64,000 nt of DNA. It comes from Ilyonectria destructans. Taxonomy: Eukaryota; Ascomycota; Sordariomycetes; Hypocreales; Nectriaceae. Below, piece by piece: positions 23,260 through 33,076 of this stretch. The position numbers were made by a program, and so were the translations under genes. How positions within the stretch are numbered: the first letter of the stretch is position 1; each line of letters opens with the position of its first letter. Location: positions 1,116,001-1,180,000 of the forward strand of contig JAHEWK010000007.1 of NCBI GenBank assembly GCA_020740775.1, written 5' to 3'. The notes under the pieces were generated by a model, which was not told where the DNA came from, ran no database searches, and was given only the letters and a program-made list of their open reading frames with translations.

Positions 23260-23744
23260 CTTGAGGATTGGGTGTGGTGTGAATGGGATGGAATGGGATT
23301 GTGTTATTCTCCAATGCTTGGGGTGTGGTTTACTATCCGCACCGATCTTTTGCTATCAAGGCCTTTCATTCTATTCACCTTATACCCATCATCTAGCCGG
23401 CCCGGTGACATTCGATGCCCAAGTATCTGAACTCGGCATCATCGCTGACCAGCCGTGAAGCTAAGAAGTGGGGACGGAGGGTGCGGAGTTGGCGTGGATA
23501 AGAGAATGGGTCCGGGCCGCTCTCCGTACCCACATCGATAGCTAGTTGTAAGCGAGGCCGGCGGAGATTCCGTGTTGGACTGTGACAGTGGGAGTAGGCG
23601 CTCGTGTGTGTAGTCGGCGAACGACATGTCTGTGACTTCAAGTGACCCAATTCCAATGCCAAATTGCTTGGTTAAACGACATATTCTCTCTCTGATTTCA
23701 ATTGCTCTGCACCGGAATACCTACCACTCTCAATAACACCAATC
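23260..23744. promoter_or_regulatory. Divergent promoter between Rieske and FAD oxidase genes
   Basis: The two start codons face away from each other across 485 bases, so the genes probably share control elements. The stretch contains CGG-N5-CCG at 23563-23573 (CGGAGATTCCG), the inverted-triplet pattern recognised by many Zn2Cys6 dimers. One such motif can occur by chance. Confidence 0.45.
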
Positions 23745-25095
23745 ATGACCACACGAAACCCCGTCGCCAAGAGCGACTCCATCATTATTGTCGGCGCTGG
23801 AGTCTTTGGCCTTTCCACCGCATTGGAACTCAGGAAGCGCGGCTTCCAAAACATTACCGTGCTGGACCGCTACCAGCCGCCCGTGGCTGACGGCAGTAGT
23901 GTTGACATTTCTCGAGTCATCCGGGTTGAGTATGCCGACGAGTTGTACGCCACGATGGCCCGTGAGGCGCTTCAGGGATGGATGACGCAGTTCAAAAAAC
24001 ACTACTTCTCCTCGGGCTTCGTCATGTTGGCGAACAAGTCAGGAAATTCCTATCTCGAGAGCACCAAGACCATCAACAAGTCTCTTGGAGGTGAACTCGC
24101 CGAGTATAGTGAGGCATCAGAAGTCCTCACAAAGTACCCAAGTATCCCGTCGAATCTGGAAGGGCTGACGGCCTCTGTCAATGAGAAAGGAGGATGGGCG
24201 GATGCTGAAAAGAGCATCAATCAGTTGAGCCAGGAATGCAGTCTTGCAGGCGTCAGTTTCATCACAGGGCCTCGGGGTAGGGTTCTCTCGCTTCATCATA
24301 GTGGAAAACGTGTCGTCGGAGTGAATGTGGCCCAAGGAGACCCCATTCTCGCATCTCAAGTCATTATAGCTACCGGTGCTTGGTCTAATCGACTGTTACC
24401 AATGGGCCACGCTTCCACCGCATCGGGCCAACCAGTTGGCTTCATTCAGCTGACTCCAGAGGAGGCGGAACCGTTGAGGAAGATGCCCGTCATTATCAAT
24501 CTCAGCACCGGCATCTTTTGCTTCCCTCCTACACCGGATACAAATATTCTCAAAATTGCCCGCCATGGTTACGGCTTCGCTACTCGGGTTCCAATTGAGG
24601 ATAGTCCTCGGTTCGTCTCATCACCAAAGCGAGATGGAAACAATGCGGCTGCTTCATTTCTACCCGAGGATGCCGATCAAGGACTGAGGGATGGACTACG
24701 CCAGTTGCTGCCGGCCTTTGCAAACTCCCCATGGGTGGATCGTCGCCTCTGCTGGTACTCCGATACTCCAGAAGGTCACTTTGTCGTCGACTACCACCCG
24801 CAAGCTGAGGGACTTTTTGTGGCTACCGGAGGGGCTGGACAGTACGTTTTATGCCCCGTATTGACAGTCTATCACTCTTCGCTAACATTTGTACCACAAT
24901 AGTGCCTTCAAGTTTTTGCCCGTTCTGGGGCGGTATATCGCCGACTGTTTTGAGAATAAGGCTTCTCCAGAGATTCGTAAGAAGTGGAGATTTCGCCTGC
25001 CAAACGGAGAGGAGGAGATGGCTAAGTTCGGTGACGGGAGCCGCGGGGGACCACCACTTCGAACATTGGCTGGACATGAACAGGCCAAGTTGTAG
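23745..25095 (+). CDS. FAD-dependent amine oxidase of the sarcosine oxidase/DAO family
   Basis: Two exons (23745-24841 and 24903-25095) encode 429 residues. The N-terminal dinucleotide fold is SIIIVGAGVFGLSTALEL, with Gly17, Gly19 and Gly22 as GxGxxG, followed by the acidic-residue strand end VLDRY and SRVIRVEYAD, typical of monomeric sarcosine oxidase, fructosyl-amine oxidase and saccharopine oxidase enzymes. The C-terminal CWYSDTPEGHFVVDYHP and GGAGQHAFKF are conserved in this family and complete the FAD pocket; the latter is made by splicing. It oxidises a secondary or tertiary amine, making H2O2. Next to the Rieske gene, demethylation of an N-methyl amino acid is the simplest role. No clear peroxisomal PTS1 is seen (end AKL-like EQAKL could act as one). 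Confidence 0.9.
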
Positions 25096-25727
25096 AAGCC
25101 GCCTGCTGGTAGGCTGTAGCCCCGAACCCTTAGAGCCAGAGAGTTAGGTACAAAATAGCTACATATTTAAAATCACTCCAGTGTTAGCAGCGATAAATGA
25201 CATGAAATCGTGTGTCTGATCTTGAGTTCTTGCATTGACGGCGAGGATTGGCCGCCGCACAATCTTGAGTAGTTACGTAGCAATGCAAGATTGAAACAAC
25301 TCGCCCGCACCTTATCTTTCGAGATCCGTATATCTCTTGCAATCAGCATCTCATCAATGCACTTGGCATGTGCAATGAGCGTAATAGCAATCCATGTCTC
25401 ACTTGATAAGGGAGGTAGTCTGTCGCGATCCGATTGTGTTGCCCGGAGGCTACTCATTGCAACTCCGTCCCCACTCCGGCCCCAGATCCGGGTTACCTCC
25501 CCGCCGCCACTGTTGATAGGGAATGTGGAATGATGGTCAGCTGTGCAGACACCGCCTGATAGGCAATCGGCGCACCATTGGCTTGGGCCCGGACCGCTTC
25601 CGGGCCATACTGGCGACCAAATCTAAGACATCTTGAGCAACTAATACCACCAAGACATCTCAGCCAGTCTTGAGAAGCCATCGCAATCAGTTTGAATACT
25701 CAATTCAACAACTTCTAGCCACTGAAA
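25096..25727. other. Intergenic region
   Basis: About 630 bases lie between two genes on the same strand. No coding frame is supported. It contains GC-rich CCGG-type triplets near 25470-25610 but no defined element. Confidence 0.45.
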
Positions 25728-27959
25728 ATGAACGGTACCTTTCACTCTGAGCCCCGGAGGCTCCGCTGCACGATCATTGGCGCAGGGTGAGTGCCTAAAC
25801 CACCACCGGAATACTTGGGTTTGGGTTCCTGGCTGACTCTTGCTACTTCTAGTGTCTCCGGCTTGCTGATGGGTAAGAGGGAACAGACAGGATTTTGGGT
25901 ACACACTGCTCACAATTGATTAGCATACAAGCTGCGGAAGCACTTGGCAGATTATGTCGACTTTACCATCTACGAAAAGTCCGCAGACCTAGGCGGAACT
26001 TGGCACGAGAACGTTTATCCAGGTGAGTAGTGCAATATATTACGCAAACCATTACTAAATTGAAAACTAGGATGTGCCTGCGATGTTCCCAGCCACTGCT
26101 ACCAATATTCATTTGCACCAAACCCGGCCTGGTCTAAGTTGTAAGTAATTCACTCCAATTTCAACATTGCTTGCTCATCAGGTTACCAGCTATGCCTCCT
26201 CCGGAGAGATCAAGAACTATCTCAAAGGCGTTGCACAGCACTTTGGATTGGAACAATTCATCCGCTACAATAGCAAAATTGTTTCTGCTCGATGGTCTAC
26301 CGCGAAAAGCACATGGACCATTGAGATTGAGGGCGGGAAAGTTGTGGAGTCCGAGGTCCTGGTAAATGCGGGCGGCATCTTGAACAACCCTCAAATGCCA
26401 GACATCAAGGGACTTGGCGGATTCTCAGGGCCATTGCTACACACTGCTGCTTGGGATTCGTCAGTTGACTTGAAGGGTAAGCGTATTGCTGTCATTGGAT
26501 CTGGAGCCAGTTCAGTCCAGTTGCTCCCGCAGCTGCAACCGTTGGCAAAGAAAATCCAGGTCTACATCCGAACGCCGTCTTGGATTTGCCCGCCAATCGC
26601 GCTACCGAAGCCGGATGTAACCAACTACGATTACACCGAGAATGAGAAGGATAAGTTTAGGTGGAACGATGAAAGCTACCTGAAGACCCGAAAAGACCTC
26701 GAGAGCCAATTCAACGCCATGTTTCGTGCATTCTTCAAGAATAGCCCAGAGCAAAACGACATTCGACGCAAGTTCCAAGACCGCATGGAGAGCTTGATTC
26801 CCGATGAGAATTTGCGAAAGCACCTGATACCTTCCTTCGAGGCTGGTTGTCGACGCATCAACCCAGGAGAAGATTTTCTCATCAGCTTGCAGAAGCCAAA
26901 CGTTAAACCCATTTTTGACTCCATTGAGAGAGTAACTGCGAATGGTATTGTTGCTGGCGGTGAGGAGTTCGAAGCCGATGTCCTTGTGGCAGCAACAGGG
27001 TTCAACACCACGTTCAAACCTAGATTTCCCATTTATGGCGCCAGCGGCTTCAACCTACAGGACTTGTGGTCTGACAGCCCAGTTTCGTATCTGGGAACTG
27101 GCGTTTCTGGATTTCCGAATTATTTCATATTTCTCGGGCCCAACACACCGATCTCCAATGGAAGCCTAATGGGTCAGTCTCGGGTTCAAGTCTGATCACA
27201 GCAGCGCTGATATGATACATAGGACCCGTCGAGGCAACTGGAGATTACTTCATCAGAATTATGCGCAAGATGATCCGCCAGCGCATTCTCTCTTTTGATG
27301 TGCGAAGTGAGGCCCAAAGCGACTTCGATGCACACACGCAATCTCGTATGAAGGACATGGTCTGGACTGGCACATGCCGTAGCTGGTGTAAGTTTCCCAC
27401 TATTCACATTATTCTCGAGGAATTTGTTGACAGAAAAATGACAGTCAAGCGTGGGACCAACGGTAAGGTGACTGCCCTGTGGCCAGGTAGTTCGCTTCAT
27501 TACATACAAGTCCTTGCCGAGAACAGGTGGGAAGACTACAACTGGGCGTATGAAGGAGAACGCTATGCCTACTGGGGCCACGGCATCTCATGGGTGGAGA
27601 GCCCCGAGCTCGACCCCCTCGGACTCGAGGAACAGGAAAGTCTCAAGTACAGCACCACGATACCTGGAAAGGACTCTGATTTGAGCTTTTATCTCTGGAA
27701 GAGCCCTCCACTGCCACAGAACTTTGTGGCTTTTGGAGAGACGAACGAGTCACATTTCGAGTCCAGCACAGAGCCGGGACTTAGTAAAGCTAATGGGGTG
27801 GTGAACGGGATTGGGAACGGCGTCAAGAAGTTGGCCGTGAACAGAGTTGAGAACGGAGTTGGGAACGGATTCGTGAATGGGACTATAAATGGAGACTCGG
27901 GTGGGACACTGAGCGAGAAATGTAATGGACATGCGGCCGTTGTTGTAGTTCCGGTATAG
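25728..27959 (+). CDS. Baeyer-Villiger-type flavin monooxygenase
   Basis: Seven exons (25728-25786, 25853-25872, 25924-26022, 26071-26140, 26190-27172, 27223-27387 and 27445-27959) encode 636 residues. The first FAD motif is TIIGAGVSGLLM (Gly18/20/23), partly carried by a 20-nt exon. The Baeyer-Villiger fingerprint FxGxxxHxxxW[PD] is present as GFSGPLLHTAAWD, followed by the NADP motif AVIGSGASSVQLLPQL. Splicing restores WSKFYASSGEIKNYL and RSWFKRGTNGKVTALWPGS, both family hallmarks. The tail after about residue 575 is rich in NG pairs (VNGIGNGV, NGVGNGFVNG), which is unusual. Enzymes of this type insert oxygen next to a ketone or hydroxylate; the substrate is unknown. Some members oxidise N or S instead. 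Confidence 0.85.
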
Positions 27960-28531
27960 GTTCGATAGTTTATCATGGTGTGGTCGTTTTCCGCGAATTT
28001 ATTGCTTATTGAAAGCTATCTTCACATGGAAGCGTCATGGAAGTGATTGTATTTAAATAACCTTCGTGAAATAATTGTGAAGCATAAATGCAACAAGAAT
28101 GACCCGCAGACCAAGAGTTGAAACCAGACGCTTTACGCAATTCCCATGCGATGCAGAAAAACAATAGCAACTGTGCCTCTAAGATGGCTATCTATTCTAG
28201 CTAGGTGTAATTCTTGATCACCGAATCCCTGAATATGGGGGCTACTGGTAATTAGGTCATAGTATCCTGCCACCACCACGCCATTTACCATTGGTTGAAC
28301 AAAGACTCGGGCTAATTCATGAAGTCTTGACCAAGAAATATTTGATCAGTCACTGCATAGTTCATCAACAACGAGAACATTGGCTACTTTCAGGAGCGTT
28401 GTGGAAACCACGTCAATAATTTAAGTACTATCGAAGTAAAGATAAAGGGCACCCATAGTATCTAGATAGACAACTATTGGAAAGTGGTTTGTTGTATCTA
28501 CATTCCACTCAATGCAACAGTGTGTACAAGT
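27960..28531. other. Intergenic region between convergent genes
   Basis: AT-rich 3' flanks of the monooxygenase and MFS genes. No coding frame, RNA gene or clear repeat is seen. Confidence 0.5.
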
Positions 28532-30337
28532 TTAGTGGAAAGTCGCCGTGTCCACCGGAAGGGCAAGCGCAACAAGCCCAATAGCAACGTAACAACCGCA
28601 GGACACCCAAATCGGGGCAGAGCTAGTCACATCCGAAAAGGTGGCGATGAAGGGTGCGCTCAGGGAGGACATTCGACCAACAGCCATTAAAAGGCCAGTC
28701 CCCAGTCCGCGATGCTCTACATTCAAAGCGAGTGGGGTGTATCTGTAAGTGTTAGCAATCATGGTATTCTAAAACGCTCAAAGTTATGACTCACGAGTAG
28801 ATGATAGCGTAGAGCCCATTGAGAGAGAAGTTAATCATCGACGAGAACCCAAGATTCTGCCCGGCAGTTCTGACTGTGGTAAAGGCGCCAGAAAAGGCGG
28901 TACAAACGCAGGCCATGATAAAGAGTGATCTCTTGGACCGGAACCACTTCAGTGACACCATGTACATGGCCACGAAAGGGCCGACAACTCCTACGGCGGA
29001 GGAGACCGTCCAGTCACGGTATGCTGTGTAGGTGCTTCCGTCACCCAGATCGGCTCCATGAGCAGCAAGATAGTATGGCAAAAAGATGGTGTATAGTGGG
29101 TATCTGCATTCGTTAGTTCAAAGATGATCGGGTTGATGGAAAGTAATAAACGTACGCAATGCCAATGAGCATCCACATCAAGATCAGGCAAATCACCAGG
29201 CGAAGTTGTTTTGGCCCGGAGAACAGCTTCCCAGCTCTTCGTAAGTTGTCGTGGATAGACACGGTCTCATGCTGGCTTCGCTCAGGGACCGGAATGAACT
29301 GGTCGGCGGACACAGTGTAGTTGGACCCATTCGTGGAGCTGATCGCATTGAGCACGTCAACAGCCTCGGGGATTCTTCCGCAAGCAATGAGCCATCTCGG
29401 TGACTCTTGAGACCTCAAAACGAAAGAGCGGACGAGCGACATGATGAGGCACAGTCCTCCAAGAACAATGTACAAGTATCTCCAGCCCATGTTGTCGCTC
29501 TTGGAGCAGGTTTCGGGGGTCGAACCACTGGGACAGCCAAAGTTGACCAGCAGTGGCCATGCTAGGGGTTGTCAGCATGTGTGCATCGCTATAGTAGAAG
29601 ACACCTGTACGACTTACCGATGAGTCCAGTGAATACATTTCCAACTCCCCAGATGCCGGCAAGTCCAGGAAGCACAAACGACCACCTTCTGGGGATACTT
29701 TCAGCCAGAATGGCCAAGTCAATCGCGACTGTAAAAAAGGGTTATGATCAATGGCCGTACATCCATCGAGAAAAGCACCATTACTTACGATTGCCACCAC
29801 CAAAGAGACCACAGATCATCAAAAAGACGTTCAACGAAGCCCAGTTTGGGGAGCTTGCGGCCACCATAGTAAAAATGGAGATGCCAAAGATGGAAACTTG
29901 CCACACAAGCCTGCGTCCAATATTGTCTGCTAGCATGCCAAGTGTGACAGCACCCACAAGCAAGCCAGCGTAGTTCGATGCCGACAGAAGTGTCGGGTAC
30001 TTGGGACCGAATTCCATGGCAGCCTGGGGAGTGACCAAACTGATTGAGACGAGAAGCATCTATTTGCGCAAATGTCAGTGTCAAGTTTAGAGAAAGGTTG
30101 AGATGCATAACTAACCTGGTCTACGAGGAAACCAAAGCCACACGAGAAGGTGAGCTGCCACTGAAACTTGCCGAAGCCAATGGCCTCGATGGTTTCGTCG
30201 ACAATGACATTGTTGGTAACGAGATCGCCATGAGCGTCGTGAACAGGACTGATGCTGCCCCGGTCTTGGCTCGTCGTACGCTCAATTGGTTTGACCATGG
30301 AGTTCCTCTTCTCCAGGTTGGATTCGTCAGACGCCAT
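28532..30337 (-). CDS. MFS transporter, sugar-porter/SV2-like
   Basis: Six exons (30337-30116, 30059-29789, 29728-29618, 29561-29156, 29103-28795 and 28742-28532) encode 509 residues. A hydrophilic N-terminal tail of about 60 residues is followed by about twelve hydrophobic segments. The MFS loop 2-3 signature is seen as GMLADNIGRR, and the loop after helix 6 as LRSQESPRWLIACGR, as in sugar and organic-anion porters. An extracytoplasmic loop with two cysteines (NFGCPSGSTPETC) lies in the first half. It probably sits in the plasma membrane and imports the cluster substrate or exports a product. It lies within the amine-oxidation block and is divergent from the cupin gene. Confidence 0.85.
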
Positions 30338-31074
30338 TGCGTCGGGATTTATTGCAAAGGAGGATGATTGTTGGGAATGAATAAGGTGAAGATTGGTAGT
30401 GAGGTGGCACTCAGGCAAACTGAGAGTTATTGCAGAGCCAATGGGGAATGCAGCATTGGAGAGTGGCTCCAGCAATCAATATATATAGTATACTTTCAAC
30501 TGTACTTTGTGATGTACATGTGCCACGACTATCTCAACAGTCAGGCGGCATATCTGCAACTGATAGCGTCGTGAACTCTGAGTAGCCCAATGGTAATCTT
30601 GAAGGTTGATGGATGTTCCTTGAGAACAATGCCAACAAGAATTCCGGGGATATCTCAAGCGGCGGGCGCTCACGGGCCGGGTGCTCCGGCGACGCGATGA
30701 CAGAGCTGATAGCTGCTAGCGGGAGACTATGTTGCGGGGGCGGGGAGCTTCTAGCCGTCTCGGGCTATCTGTCTCTGATAGCGTTGGAAATACGTAGATA
30801 AGCACTCGCGAGGGACTGGTCTAGATCATCCGCTGATTCGGAGCTGCTCATGTGGTCCGGAGGCGGGCCGTGATGGCCGTGTCACACCGTGCCCCTCGAT
30901 AGGCGGATGACACGGAATCTTCGCCGCCCTGGCACCGCTCACAAGACGACCCAAGACTACAATCTCGGAAATGAAAGTACGTGTGCAGCACCATTATGAA
31001 AGATACGTGCACTAATTGTTTCAGCTTGACTTTCGCCGACTCGTACATACTAATTTCACATCTCACATTTGACA
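30338..31074. promoter_or_regulatory. Divergent intergenic region between MFS and cupin genes
   Basis: About 740 bases between divergent start codons. No gene is supported. A GC-rich stretch lies at 30650-30900. Promoter function is inferred from gene orientation only. Confidence 0.4.
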
Positions 31075-31771
31075 ATGGCGCAAACCGTTCAATGCTACTT
31101 CCTAAGCGGTAGCCCTGATGTCCCCAACAACAGGCTGCCTGTGTTGCACTACCGTGGTGTATTGCCAGAACCATACACAGAAGAAACTGCGACGCAGTTT
31201 TTAACCTCAAATAAATGGGAGAAACGGGTGCGTAAATCCACTGCCTCGACGAACTCCTGTACTTATCACGTGGCAACAGGGTACTTGGGGCCATATTGGA
31301 ATTCGCCATTTTCACCCTAATAGTCATGAATGTTATGGTGAGTGATTCATTTATTAATTAGTAGAACACTCAAGAAATTCCAGCTGACATTTTCAAGGGA
31401 TATTTAGAGGTCACTCAACGTTGCTTTTGGGTCAAATTTCCCCCACTGGAGAAAATGGGGTTGAGATCAATGTCAAGACTGGCGACGTCATCGTTCTACC
31501 CGCAGGAACTGCTCACTCCTCTCTTCGGAGTTCCTCAGATTATCGCTACATCGGTGTATACCCAGAGGTAATTGAATTGCCCCCCGACGTTAAAAGGAGA
31601 CGCTAAATTGAGCAGGGCTGTCCTCGATGGAGAAACGAGACTGGAAAAAGGCCGGCGACAAATTTCACAGAAGATATCAAAGCAGTAGGAATGCCGGAGA
31701 TGGATCCTGTGTATGGTTCTGAGGGCCCGCTTGTGAATCTATGGCAAAAGCCAGTTCTCTCTAAATTGTAA
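31075..31771 (+). CDS. Cupin-fold protein, YjlB-like
   Basis: Four exons (31075-31227, 31280-31337, 31398-31567 and 31616-31771) encode 178 residues. The cupin motifs are GIRHFHPNSHECYGIFRGHS (motif 1, metal-binding His/His/Glu/His pattern) and KTGDVIVLPAGTAHSS (motif 2). The last intron (48 nt, 31568-31615) removes a stop and joins GVYPE to GCPRWRNETG, giving the typical end DPVYGSEGPLVNLW of this family. Members are small single-domain proteins of unknown function. The position next to the MFS gene suggests the same pathway, but no enzymatic role can be assigned. Confidence 0.8.
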
Positions 31772-33076
31772 GGACGACGTTTTGCCTACGAGCTTGTGTC
31801 TGGCTCCCAATGATAATAAAGGAATATCGCACTGGCACCGGAGCCATGATTCTGTGACGGGACACAAGGGATGACACCGTTTGCGGTGCCATCAGAACCA
31901 GTACTCGGCTGCGCTGAGCCCGATGTTCCTTTATCTACTGAACGGGATCTCACATGGCACTCGGTAAGACCAGCAGGCTTTGCTGATGCCGCAATTGGGG
32001 GACAGAGCGGAGGGGTAGGCAGAAATTAGACCTGCCAAATTCCGCTGCATGTCTTAAACAAACTCCACCCGTAGAGTTTGTCCTTACATTCGCCCCATGT
32101 GACGATATGAAACTAGTAGTCTGGATACCCACGCCTTTTGCCTTTTGCCTTGTTCGAGCCTCACCGCTGGGAGGTGTATTTAGGTAGACTGGTCAGTTTT
32201 ACCTCTTAGGTCAACGACTTTATCCGTTACTGCCGGTTGTGACCGCCTGGCCCCATGCCGTGACACGCAACAGGCCGCCCAATGAAAACATTCATCAGTA
32301 TCTTCAACATAAATCTTTTAGCAAAGTACCTCAAATGTAGATAATGGATCTTGCCTCAGTTGTAAATATCGCGTATTACTCTCCTAACGAAGTGAATCAG
32401 TCTTAGAATTAAATTTGTTTCTTCGTCAAGTACCCTAGGAGCTCGCGCTTCCGCGGGGATCGCTTAGCTGCGGCCCCACAAGTCTGCAGCATAAGTACAC
32501 AAACTATTGAACACCACGGCTAACTTATGCCCAATTGGGCCCGACATACTTGAGCTGAAGACGATTATAGAGCGAGTGTACGTGGCAAACTATTGAACAC
32601 CACAGCTAACTCGTGCCCAATTGGGCCCGACATACTTGAGCTGAAGACGATTGTAGAGTGAGCGTACGTGGCAAACTATTGGCTGGGTCTAGAGTCTGGT
32701 CACCTGTCACGTTCTATTCAAACGAGGCTTGCTGAAAGAACCATTTCGACCAGTCACACCGTTCTGTTTAAAATCGTTTAGTCTGACCCGGCTGTGGCTG
32801 GTCGATCAAAGAGTCCAGATTCACCTAGCTGCCATACCTCGCTGTGATGGGCTTAGCTGAATGACCACTTTTAGAAGTCAAGCTAAAGGAGGTTCCTGGA
32901 ATGCCGAAGCAACGCACTAAGGGGAAGACTTGCACACGTATTCTCACATGTATAAGAAGTTCATGGACTCAGCAAAGTAAGAAAAGACATCAGAACAGCC
33001 CAAACACCATCTCTTTTACAATTCTTCAACACAATATCCTATTGTTCTTTACCAATCAAACAAATCTCACAACAAC
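31772..33076. other. Intergenic region containing a tandem repeat
   Basis: No gene is supported in these 1.3 kb. An 86-bp tandem repeat lies at 32500-32683 (separate entry). The right end is the presumed promoter of the CVNH protein, with a possible TATA-like TATAAGAA at 32951. Confidence 0.5.
32500..32683. repeat. 86-bp tandem duplication
   Basis: AAACTATTGA occurs at 32501, 32587 and 32673, an exact 86-base period. Two full copies share GCCCAATTGGGCCCGACAT and TTGAGCTGAAGACGATT and differ only at a few positions, all seemingly transitions (A/G or C/T). The core GCCCAATTGGGC is palindromic. A third copy is cut after about 11 bases. Confidence 0.85.

Noticed and set aside
31421..31606. Cupin gene ending at the TAA at 31604-31606
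   Set aside because: A 48-nt GT-AG intron removes this stop and adds the family-typical C-terminus, so the longer model is preferred.
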